A stretch of 64,000 nucleotides of DNA from Plumapathes pennacea. Lineage: Eukaryota; Cnidaria; Anthozoa; Antipatharia; Myriopathidae. Below the pieces are notes generated by a model. It searched no databases. It was not told the origin of the DNA and saw only the letters and a program-made list of their open reading frames with translations. Positions 20,530 to 31,700 of the stretch are shown here, piece after piece. Positions within the stretch are counted from its first letter, which is position 1, and every line of letters starts with the position of its first letter. The translations under genes and the position numbers were made by a program. The stretch is from contig OZ038470.1 of assembly GCA_964036295.1 (NCBI GenBank), positions 3,721,501 to 3,785,500 on the forward strand, written 5' to 3'.

Positions 20530-23133
20530 CCGGTGCGTCTATGATTGATCTTTCTCCGCTTCTGTCCTGCACTAATGTTGAGACGCACTGCTATTGATTC
20601 AACTGTTCCGACAGCTTTTAAAGTGCCTTATTATGAATCGGAAATGGGTTTTATTTCTCAAACAAACAACGATTGCTAGGTAAGTAATGTATTGTTTGTC
20701 GACATAGTGATGTTGGTTACCTATAAACCTCCAGGGAGTTGTTTTTCAAAAGTTGGATATGACTTCACACAAAAATACTGTTGAATCACGAATAAATTAT
20801 GATGGGTATTTCAGCTTATACAGTGAGTCACGATTGATTTAACTTCGTTTACGCTTTCCGAACTTGAAAATTATGAAGATACTGTGGGACAAAACCTTAA
20901 AAAGAACAGCGTCTACCAAAAAACGGTAAACTCTCACCGACTGGCGCTCTTTTGATCATCTTGTTAAACAAATGCGACCGAATTCTTTCATATTAAATGT
21001 AATTCGTCTTCAGTTCAAATGTGAAACAAAAAGTCTATCGGGTGACCCTTAGATCCTCTTGCAAAATGTAGTTTCCAAGAGTTTGAAAACAATATTGTTA
21101 GTTAACAATTCCACCCAAGCACAATAAGTTTTATTTGCAAGTTAATATGGCGGCCTCTTTTCAAAGTTTCTTTGTCCTAGTTCTTTTAACCTTGCCGCCT
21201 GGTCTTGTGGGTGACTCTTTGACAGTTCCGCTCTCGGCCAGAAACAAAAAGCTGCCGGCGTATTTGCAAAAACCCGTCAAAAGAACCAGCTTTGTCTGCT
21301 AACAAGGTGCTAATGGCCGCGAGAAGCGAAGCCTTCCACATAACAGGTGGGATTTAGGAACACGAAAAAAAAAAAAAAAAAAAAAAAACTTGACATAAAT
21401 ATGAAAACAATCGTGAACAGGAAGTTGGTACTATGTCCTCAACTCGAATAGAGGGCGGATTCTATCAGCAAAACCAGACAGTATTGTGTAAATCAGGATG
21501 AAGCTGGGCTCATGTTAAATGTTTTGAAAGAATGACTAAGGGCGCGCTCGATTGGGTCTATTCCACTGCTGATCGGTAAAATTCTTTGGTTTGGAGCTGA
21601 TTTAAGTTAGGATGGATTGGGAGCTGTTCAAAATGCTAGCATGGAGGATTTTTACATAATTTTGAACAAAATCTCTCCCAGAACAAGCTTTGGGTAATTT
21701 TAGCTATTCCTATTCCGGAATAGACACAATCGAACGCACCCTAAATGAATATTTTATTTGCACACGCAAAGCTGGGGTTGTCTGTGTTGGGAAGAATAAC
21801 TTTACGTTCTCTCACCAAATGCGTCAAGGGCTTTTTTGCCCGCCAAACAGATTGTGATAATATTAGGAATCCTAAACTAACGTAAGTTCGGGGCGGGAAT
21901 AAAGTCGGATACACTTCGCATGTCTCGGTATATTCACATCAATTTTTACTTGATACAACTGATCCTATTGTTTTATCTTTGAGACTCTTGTGAGCAGTGA
22001 GTTACGCATCTGACTGTTATACGCAAATTACACAACTGGGCGTCACTGATAATTTAGTTTGTTGTTACCGAACCTCAAACCTACAACAACGGACAAGAAA
22101 CGACATGTGTTAGGCTAACATTTGGACGCCTTTTTTCTGTAGTAATTCCCGGCAATGTCCAATTTGACCTTTTCGTTGCCATTTTTCTAGTGTCCAAACT
22201 TGTCAGAGAAAAAAAAAAAAAATAGGACAAATCCTGCGGTTGTTAGAATGTTTCATTGAGAGCTTTCATTTGAGTGATCACACCTTTAGGTTTCAACCGG
22301 GCGTAGGTTGACTTTCAAGGATTGCGATTAATGACCAGGATAGAGCGCTTTTCGGATGACTGTCGAAAACTAAAACCAAAGCAATCAAAGAGCCAATCAG
22401 TGAGGCCAGCAAAAACACATCTGACCAATTAGAAGTCCGAGCAAAACCAAAAACAGGTAATTGCGATTAGTTTTACAAACCAATCAGAAGTGCGAGAACA
22501 CGCCATCACGACTTGATTTCTAGCGTGAGAATATCGCAACCAGGTTTTGCTTTTGCCCTTGACTGGCCAAGATTGTTGCTAAAGTTGTTAGGACCAATTG
22601 GAAAGCGTTGCAAACGCAAAACCAAAGCAATCACACGATTAGTTTCTATAGTCACGCGAAAACGGCTCAATAGCGATAGGAATTTTATAACGCTCAAAAG
22701 TTTTCTTGACTCATGTTCGAATTTGTTACTTTTGTGGTTACAGTGGAGGTCTCATTCAGACCAGCGCCAATCTTTACATTATCAAGAAGGACTCTTCAAA
22801 ATTCAGACGCACCTAACTTTATTTGTCAAACAAATATTAACACTGAAAACTTTGCCGTGTTTGACACCGACAGTCATTGTATAATTTACTTTGCACGTGC
22901 AGTTTCTAGTCTCTCGGATTTTTACCACCTAAAACAGCGAAATTAAGACGACTGTGTGGGCCGCGGGGGGCTGGGGGCTGCATACAGCGGGATGCCTCTG
23001 GGACCCAGAGCAAGCTAACGCAAGTGAACCAGAGTCGATACAAGTGGTAGCCAAACCATACGCAAGTCCAAAAACTTGCGTCGACTACTGGAGCCGTTTA
23101 TTCAGGGCTTAAAGCAACTAAGAAAACTCACAT
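20530..23133. other. Intergenic region with interspersed repeats
   Basis: No coding exon is seen. Contains an A-run at about 21364-21388, a Harbinger-type MITE (21540-21741), an A-run near 22207-22222, a partial copy of the GTGACCACTC repeat family (22235-22310), and a 22340-22640 stretch with repeated ACCAATCAGAAG-type words also found near 30000, probably another interspersed repeat. Confidence 0.5.
21540..21741. mobile_element. PIF/Harbinger-type MITE
   Basis: A 202-bp element with 25-bp imperfect terminal inverted repeats (GGGCGCGCTCGATTGGGTCT at the left, reverse complement of the right end GGGTGCGTTCGATTGTGTCT). It is flanked by TAA on both sides (21537-21539 and 21742-21744), the three-base target duplication typical of Harbinger elements. 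Confidence 0.8.
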
Positions 23134-25871
23134 TCAGTCAGCACACATGGCGTACACTGCAACATAGGCGTCCTCGAGCTCAAGTTGTTGGGAGTCCTTT
23201 AACCTCAGTACATTCTTCTTGTTTTCCTTCACCAACTCGAAGCCGAGAGACAGGAGAAACGTCTTTGCCGGGTTGCTGGAGTGTGTGTAAATTCTCTGTA
23301 ACTGCGGGTCATCTTCTGCCGTCTCTTTGCCGTATAGGGCGTTTTTGATCTACAAAAGAAGGGTTTTGTAAATACAGAATTCGAAAAGGAATTTAAAGGA
23401 CCTGTTCTAATATTGAACTATCGTATGTAAAAACCAGTGATACACGAGTTTTTGTTTTGTTTTTTTTTTTGCAACTTGCAACACAATAATTCTCACTACA
23501 GCAAATCACTACAAGTTGTTATGGGGTGTCAAACTCGCTCTGTGGACCTACCAAATACAGCAGTGGTTCAAGGTGTTCTGACGTTAATGCTCTTATGGCA
23601 AGGCATTGGGCAGGAGTAAGCTCTGTAAACACACGGAACGAAAGAGTCAGTTACAAACAGCCAAACGATTTGGAAATTTTCTGAAGCTCAAATCTATGTG
23701 GACACTACGGAAATACGGTTTCGGCCGTACGGTCACCTTAATAACAGGCGCAGTGCTTTTTACATTATGAACGTGCAGTCTGGGAACATACACAGACCCT
23801 AAGATGGCCGACGAAGAATATTTTATGGCACAGACACATACACGCTCTGTATGGTCAATTTATGCATCGAACGTACCCACAAGAGCTTCCACAATGCCTG
23901 TGCAAGACATCAAAACGCCTTCAGAATCTTGCGAAGGAAACTTCACTTGACTTGAATCCTCCTCATCAACAGTGAAACCAATCATTCTCAGTAACGTTTG
24001 CCAGCCTTGGCACTTCTCGCCCACTCTGACCTTGATATCTCCATACTTGGGCTCTTTCTGCTTATAACCTTCAGTTGCACTCAGAGCACTCTCAAGCTAA
24101 TAATAAGATGGATATAGAGATTACTTCATGGAAAGTGCGCGCGTACGGTTTTTATTCACGAGTTGTGAAGTATCATAAAACGAACGAGCGAGGCTTTGCG
24201 AGCGAGTGAGTTTTATGATACGAAACAACGAGTGAATAAAAACTGTACAAAGCACTTTCCATGATGTTTTCTGTTTATAATATACATACTGAGACATTTA
24301 TGATGGGACCGGGAAACCCTTTAAAAGTAGTGAAAAATCGTCGTTCGCAGCTTGTGATTGGACGAACGATTTTTTTCACGTGTGAAAAGCGTCGTTCGCG
24401 GCCTCTCATTGGCTAGAACTCATTTGCGTACGAAATTTTACGATATGGCTTTTTCGTGAGTATGTCTCAGTATGTATATAATAAAAGATGATAGTGTATG
24501 AGTCATGGAGGTTACTGCTACAGTGTACCACTACCACCGCTGCTGCTGCCACTGCTAAAGTGTATTAACTTACATTGTAAATACTAATGCTACTGCTAAT
24601 GGCAAATGGTTTGAACCCAGGAGTGTGAACAGTAGGTTGGTTGTGATCGTCCGGGTTAGAGTAGTCTCCAGAAAGACTTTTGTTGGTGACTGACGTTTCG
24701 ACTACCTGAGCGGAAGTCATCTTCAGAGTCAAGTACTTGACTCTGAAGATGACTTCCGCTCAGGTAGTCAAAACGTCAGTCACCAACAACAGTCTTTCTG
24801 GAGACTACTCTAACCCGGACGATCACAACCAACCTACTGCTACTGCTAATGCTACTACAACTACTACTAGAGTGATTTCAATAAACCCGTGAAACAGATA
24901 CTAAACCATTAGAGACTATTAGAGACACATACACACTCCAAGTAGATGTCATACTATACGACAATGGACTATGTTTATTTGCCACTGAAAATTCTTCTCA
25001 AAACCCCAACACAAAACTCACAGTAAACTAGACTCTTGCCCATCTAATGTTAGGAAACAATGTGGGCACTTGATTGGTGTGTTGAGCTGTGCGAGAGGAG
25101 CCTAGAATTGTCATTTTCCGTGTAATTTGCAAAACTAATGAGCCTGCATGCACTATTGGCAATTGGTCGGTAAAAGGACAAGAAATTGCCTTGATTTGAC
25201 GTCAACTTGCATGTTTTTAGTGACGTTCCGTAGATATGCCTTCAATATATTTGTATCGACGCGGACATTAACACTTGCTAGCTGTCGGATCGAGGCCACT
25301 TCAGATATTCAATTTCCCAATATCGCGACACTTTGTTTCGAATCAAAGATATAGACAAATAATCTCTACTAGATACTAGTGCACCCTCACTAATAAAAAC
25401 TGTTTCACGGGTTTATTGAAATCACTCTACTACAACTACTACTACAACTACTACTGCTACTACTACTGCTATACTACTACTACAACTACAGCTACTACTA
25501 CCACTACTATTACTACTACAACTATTAGTACCACAATATTAGTGCTTCTACTACTACTGTTACTAATCTACTACTGCTGTTGTTATAGCTGCTATATTAT
25601 AACTTGCCTTGTTCAATAATACAGTTAATAAGATAGTCAGATGCAATAGCTCACCAAGTCTCCCAATGGTGGAATACTCGCTGGAGTTTCCAGAATTTGT
25701 TTGTAGCACTCAACCATTTTTGCATGATCTGGTGACTTCATGAAACCATTCAGCACTGCAGTCAGGGCCTGGTCTAAAAAATAAATGAATTTGACTGTTG
25801 AAATACCACACTTCCCTCATTAGTCAACCTTACTCAAATTCCCCTAACAAAAACCTTTGACAGGGCATATG

Positions 25872-25963
<92 letters not shown>

Positions 25964-27758
25964 AATGACGATCTGTGTCAAAACTTGTTCACTTACCACC
26001 CTTTCCTGCATCTGTTTCATCAAATATGCCACAGCATTTTGTTTGCTTGTTGTCTTCATCTGGCTCCAGCACATGTTGCAGTTTTAGTTCAATCCTTCCT
26101 GAGTCTGTGGTGACTTTATAGCAGGCGTATGCCAGAACAGTGTTAGTTGGAATCTCCAAAGAACGATGATGGGAATCTTTTACTGAACCACTGATGTTGA
26201 CTGATAGGGAAGCCTTTCCACCTGTGACACTTGTATCACCTAACAACATAAGATATGTTTGTCAACTTGAGAAACACTGTTGTCAAGGTGATTAACATTT
26301 TGACCACAGAGTGATAATATTATATTCAGGTTAATTGATGAGTTTTCACCAGATAAATAGTATTTATGAGTTACCTATGTTGCTGCCACGATTGGTCATG
26401 ATGTGATTGGTTGTGAAAAATTACAGGATCCTCTAAGACCATGTGGGATCTTGGTGAGGATCTTGGCAAAGATCATGGCAAGATACACAGGTTTAAATCA
26501 CTTACTGGACATCGAATATGAAACGAAGAATGTTTCGGGCATAACCCATGGCCTTCTTCAGCTTACGCTCTTCGTTTCATACTCAATGTCCACTAAGTGA
26601 TTCAAACCTGTGTATTATATAAACCAACTGGATGGATAACAACATGTTTAATCATGGCAAGATCTTAGCATGATCCTCAACCTGGGTAGCAAAACATGCC
26701 CTTGAAACAATATTTAAAGAACCAGTAGACTTACCTTCAGCCTGATGATCAGAATCAATCTCCGAGTCTCCACTGCAGGTCAGCACTTCATAAATCACAC
26801 ACAGACAACTCCGTTTTGAATCCATGACCTTCTGCACAAACTCATGGTCTTGCTTAAATTCTCTCTCGGCAAGGGCATCGTGCAATACCTGCCACTTGAT
26901 TGAACTCTTCGTTACAGTACCAAGGTTCATAGAAACTGTGAAGGAATCAGTTGCTGACAAGTCAATTCCAAGTTCAGATGCAATCTTGCAACCCAGTTTA
27001 CCACTCACATGGAACTGTGGTTCATTCTTGTACTTTGTCATGAAAGTAGACTTTTCTTCATCTTTGACAACATCGATTGGCTGGGAATGTTATATACAGA
27101 GAAAATTAACTAGTGCTGCTAAATACACCACTTTTCTAATGCAAGTATTGGCTTTTATTCCAGTGACAACCCAAGTTTGGTAATTTTGTTGCATTAATAA
27201 GGTAATATTGTTACACAATATTGTGTATGAGTGATGTCATTTTGCCATCTGAGTAAACTAGAATTAGCTAAAATTTGCATCATTGGTTAGCCTGTGCATG
27301 CAGATGCAGGCTATATAGAGGTGAGAGAATTTTGGTTTCAAAACCCTATATACAAATCCAATACACAAATACTTTTAATTTATAGAATTGATCGAGAATG
27401 GGGGTGGGGCATTTGCCCATCCATTTTGCCTTGCATGAAGAGGCATTTCAACGGCTTTTTGGGCCCGAGGGTGGGGAATTTGACCGCCAAAGATCAAAAA
27501 GTTCAAATGTCCGGGGGGACAGTACAGTACAAATTGATCGACGCATGGATACCCCAAAAATACCTCATTAAGTAGATCATTGATTGTGAAGGGTGTTGGC
27601 AAATACTTCGTGGCTTTCCAGAACCACCGCCTCTTCCTCTCTTCCACGACACAGAGAAGATTGCAACTGTTGGCCGAGTTGAGGTCGAGCACTGAGTGTA
27701 AGGTTAGTCTACCGCTGTCTTTTACGAGCTGTTTCGAAGCAGCTTCGAACAACGCCAT
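23134..27758 (-). CDS. GSDME: Gasdermin E-like pore-forming protein
   Basis: Gasdermins are autoinhibited membrane-pore proteins released by protease cleavage, driving lytic cell death. Seven exons on the minus strand with consistent phases: 27758-27564, 27080-26735, 26239-25997, 25773-25655, 24096-23877, 23622-23552 and 23349-23134 (TGA), giving 469 aa. The N-terminal signature fits GSDME/pejvakin: MALFEAASKQLVKDSG at the start, RRWFWKATKYLPTPFTINDL in exon 1, and SLEIPTNTVLAYACYKV in exon 3. The linker carries DETD at residues 254-257, a caspase-3-like DxxD pattern near the position where GSDME is cut. The C-terminal half repeats a TLLRMIGF / TFLLSLGF motif (335-342 and 428-435) and resembles PUB domains; this is unusual and discussed in findings. 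Introns are full of fold-back elements. Orthology to GSDME is favoured but not proven; pejvakin-type ancestry is possible. Confidence 0.9.
24127..24263. repeat. Palindromic fold-back element in gasdermin intron 4
   Basis: Arms of about 65 bp: CATGGAAAGTGC at the left pairs with GCACTTTCCATG at the right, with TTTTTATTCACG / GAGTGAATAAAA inside. The centre is GCGAGGCTTTGCGAGCG. Confidence 0.85.
24631..24838. repeat. Near-perfect 104-bp-arm palindrome in gasdermin intron 4
   Basis: Loop-free inverted repeat centred on CAAGT/ACTTG at 24734/24735. The outer ends are AGTAGGTTGGTTGTGATCG and its complement, with only a few mismatches. It contains the word GAAGATGACTTCCGCTCAGG on both strands. It is flanked by ACTGCT-type microsatellite. 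Confidence 0.92.
25416..25570. repeat. Degenerate (ACT)n microsatellite
   Basis: Runs of CTACTACTACAACTAC in gasdermin intron 4. Similar shorter tracts are at 24525-24600 and 24836-24870. Confidence 0.8.
25869..25960. repeat. (AAT)n microsatellite
   Basis: About 30 uninterrupted ATA/TAA units in gasdermin intron 3. Confidence 0.95.
26485..26613. repeat. Inverted repeat with loop in gasdermin intron 2
   Basis: Left arm ACACAGGTTTAAATCACTTA and onward to GAAACGAAGA; the right arm is its near-complement ending TTCAAACCTGTGT. The loop is about 40 bases. It is probably a fold-back transposon. Confidence 0.82.
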
Positions 27759-28473
27759 GTTTTGATTTTGATATTTTGATACGCCTGGTCGTCACGCAAA
27801 GCATCATGGGATACGTCGGCCCTGGGGACGAAGTTGATCTTGCGCGGCAAAAAGTTGCTGAAGCGGGGTGGGGAAAAATAAAAACAAATCACTGCTACGG
27901 AGACATTTTTTTTTTCTTGTACGTCTCCAGAAAGCACTCTCAAACAAGTCGTTAAATGATACTCGGTCTCTTTTCCATTTTTATTTCCAATGTGCAAATT
28001 CACACATTCCAGCGTTGCTCTAACAAGCCCCTGTAAAGCTAAAACTCAACATTATTTAGCCAGTACAAACTTTTAATCCTTCAAGAGTGATCAGAGGCAA
28101 ACTTCTTCCTTCAATACATAGTCATCTGTATACAGTTTAGTATGGAGATCTCTCCATCTCTCTTTGGTTCAAGCTGATGAGACTATCAGTCCTCCTAGCA
28201 CAACTCATGCATGATGTTGTCCAGGGAACACAAGGTTGGAAGAATTTCAAAATTCAATTCGAAAATTGCATGCCCTTGTATTTACATATTGTTTTAAAAA
28301 AGCAGAAAAAAAAAATCGACGAAAATAGAATTGGTTCACTAGAAAAATATGACAAAGACATGCATCCGTGAAAACGAGAGAGAGGTAAGCACAAGGAAAC
28401 TTTTAATTTTTGTACTTGCGCTTGCATCGAACTTGTTTTCACTGCGAAAAAAAAAAGCTATTGTGCTTGGAAA

Positions 28474-28505
<32 letters not shown>

Positions 28506-28788
28506 CAGAACAAAAAGCGCATCCACGATACGTGTACAATTCTCCCTCGAAACGATAAAAACGACTTATTTTTCGGTTAGGTACTCTACGTACTCATTGA
28601 GGGCTTTCCTGTGAGTAGTAACACCTCAAAGTCTAGCAATTAGGTTGAGTGGCAAATTCGACTTTGGAAAGGTAATTCTGACGTCACTGGGTCCCAACCG
28701 ATTCCTTTCTCTCTCGTTCACACAGACATCATTCCCTAACTTCACCGCATTATATAAATTTAAAAAAAGAAGCCTCAAATTTTTCGTA
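27759..28788. other. Spacer between gasdermin 5' end and CDC27 3' end
   Basis: Both genes are on the minus strand. The right part is the CDC27 3' UTR and the left part is the gasdermin promoter. An (AAAAC)n tract is at about 28478-28505. No gene is seen. Confidence 0.5.
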
Positions 28789-31700
28789 TTAATACAGCTC
28801 ACTGCTATTTCCATCCGAGTCACCCATTTCCAATCCCATTGGCTCTTCATCTGAAAGGTCTGGGCCTGCTGACGTGTCCATGTCAGCGGCGGTGTTCGTG
28901 CCCAGGCCGCTCTCGTCATCATCCGGGAGATATCTTTTGTCAATGGCTTCCTTGATTTGGTTGTTAGCGCCTTTGGGGACGAGATCAATGGCCCACGAGA
29001 AGTTCATCTGTGCTAGATGGGTCTGGCCAAGCTTTTTGTATACCTGTTAGAAAACAACAAAAACACCGAATGAACAACGCAACCACACGGCTAAAACAAG
29101 TGCTAAAACGGCACAAATCTTTTCACAAACTGTGAAAAGATATCATCATACCATACGCTGCTATTATACACGGAGCTGCACAAAACTTACCTTTCCAATC
29201 AGAAAGTAAACCAGCGCTTCCCGTGGCACAATTTTCTTCAGTTCTTCGAGTTCTTTCAACGCATCCTGTGCAGAACGTGAGTAATTAGTGAGACACTTGC
29301 CACGACATAAGAAAAAAAAAGGGGGTCATCATCACGTCCTACAGATTTAAACAGGCCATTCCGAGATGTCTAATGCCGCTGTTTTAAAACGAAACTCGTG
29401 CGAAGCCTTACTCATAATGATTCGATGAACATACGAATAGGATTAAAGGGCTTTGCAACAGCAGACCTCGTTTCAAAACGGAGGCAACAGGCACCTCGGA
29501 AATGGCCATTCAGTAGCCTTTGTAGCGGCCCTCCTGGGGAAGGGGAAGGGGCTTGGTCCGAGCGCGAACGCGAGGGGGGGGGACCGGACCCGAGAGGCGC
29601 TACGCAGGCTACGTATATAACCAATCCAATGTTCCTGTTTACATCTCAAAATATCTGAGAAACTGAAATCATAAATACGTGACAACACATCCTTGCCTGG
29701 TACTTTTCAACGGAGAACAAGATGGATGCTCGGTGGAACTTGCAGAGGGGATTTCGCGGGTCAATCGTCATTGCTTTATTGAGGGTGGCAAGAGCCATGT
29801 CCGACTTCTTCATGGCGTGCTGAACCTGTGAGGTTAAAGATCAAAATTATGTGTTACGATTGGGCACTGATGAATTTTGAACCACTTTCTTAACTCACTT
29901 TACCCAAAATTAGTCACAAACAACCTACACGATACGCTAGACTCTAGTTCAAGAAAACTTTTTAACCAACCAGAAACCTAAGACTAAGCGATTGGTTAGG
30001 AGTGACCAATCGGCAGTTCGAGAAAATGCCATCGTTTAGGTTCAAACTGGTCAGACTATCAATTTTCCTACTAACACTACTCATGGATGTTGTTTAAGGC
30101 AGGTTGGGAGAATTAGACGGCTTACCACGCCTATGTGGCAGTACAACACAGAGCTGGACGGGTTGATAGACAAAGCCTTGCGGAAGTGCACTTCAGCCAA
30201 GTTGAACTTCTCCTGTTTGTAGTAAATCATGCCAATTCCATACCTGAAATAAGAAGAGAAGGTTTGCCTGAAACAAATATACGTGCGAGAAAATTGCCAC
30301 ACTACAGCCCGACCAAAGCTAACAGACAAATAAACAAGATTAGCTCACGACAAGAGACCATGGTCTCTTGCTTACGAACAAACGAATTTTAGCAAAGACT
30401 GTCTGAGCGAACAAGCGAATGTCCGACAACCACACGATCATACGAAAAGGAACTCAAACAAATCAATGAATAAGCGCAGACTGTCGGACAAACTTACGGA
30501 CAAACGAAGATTGTTCGACTAACTTACGGACAAACGAAGATTGTTCGACTAACTTACGAACAAACAAACAAAGACTGAACGACTAACTTACGGACTAACG
30601 AACGAACAAGCAAAGACTGTCGGACTAACTTACAAACAAACGAAGATTGTTCGACTAACTTACGGACAAACGAAGATTGTTCGACTAACTTACGGACAAA
30701 CGAAGATTGTTCGACTAACTTACGAACAAACGAAGATTGTTCAACTAACTTACGAACAAACGAAGATTGTTCAACTAACTTACGGACAAACGAAGATTGT
30801 TCGACTAACTTACGAACAAACGAAGATTGTTCGACTAACTTACGAACAAACAAACGAAGACTGAACGACTAACTTACGGACTAACGAAAGAACAAGCGAA
30901 GACTGTCGGACTAACTTACAAACAAACGATTTATAAATTTACGAATGAATGACTGAAAATGAAATTAAAAAATGAAAGTTCACTTACCATGCATTGTAAT
31001 GGCGGGCGTCAGACCTGACAGCCCTGCGATAACAGGACAAGGCGCGCTCGAGCTCTTCCGTCATGACGTATTCATGCCCAAGCAGCGTGTACGCGTACGT
31101 GAAGGACTCGTCCACTTGCACGGCGCGCTGAAAGAACTTGATCGCCGTGTCGTGCTCCTTTTGTAAACTGAAGCAGTTTCCAGTGGCACACCACGCCTAC
31201 ATACACAATAAACTGCAGTCAGAACTGTGGCTTTGGTCGTACCAGCCGGGTTTGTCTAACCCGTTTCGCTGCCAAATTCAAATTTAACTCCACCAAGTAC
31301 TTGAAAACTCCCAACTCTTGAACTGTCAAATGAAACCGACCACACAAATGAAAGCTCTCAACGAGTACATTCTAATAGCAGTGAAGGAGAAATTGGAGTT
31401 GGTCACTCTTGGGAGTGAAGGGGTTAATACCTGAGGTGAAGAGCGATCGACTTCAACAAGATCTTGCGCCAGTGTGGAAAGAGCGACATCCTTCTGTAGA
31501 TGCCACAACGCGGTGGAATAAACTTCCATTCCTAAGATACAAATCAACAAGAACTTTATCAAGCTGTCCAGCAATGCAAAGCCAACACTTGATTTGCTCT
31601 CTTTTCCACGACTTTGTGCAATGACCAATGACTCAAAAAGAGGGTGTATTTATTTCGCATGCGTGCAGTACCTTCAAGTTTGTTAGGCTCCAGTCGCCTC

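Noticed and set aside
19889-20548. Plus-strand 219-codon open frame
   Set aside because: Antisense shadow of the PPP1R27-like gene B, with no domain resemblance.
25844-26087. Poly-isoleucine open frames
   Set aside because: Translation of the (AAT)n microsatellite.
30554-30853. Minus-strand frame with ten-residue VRKLVEQSSF repeats
   Set aside because: Produced by the 30-bp intronic minisatellite; flanked by CDC27 exons on the same strand.
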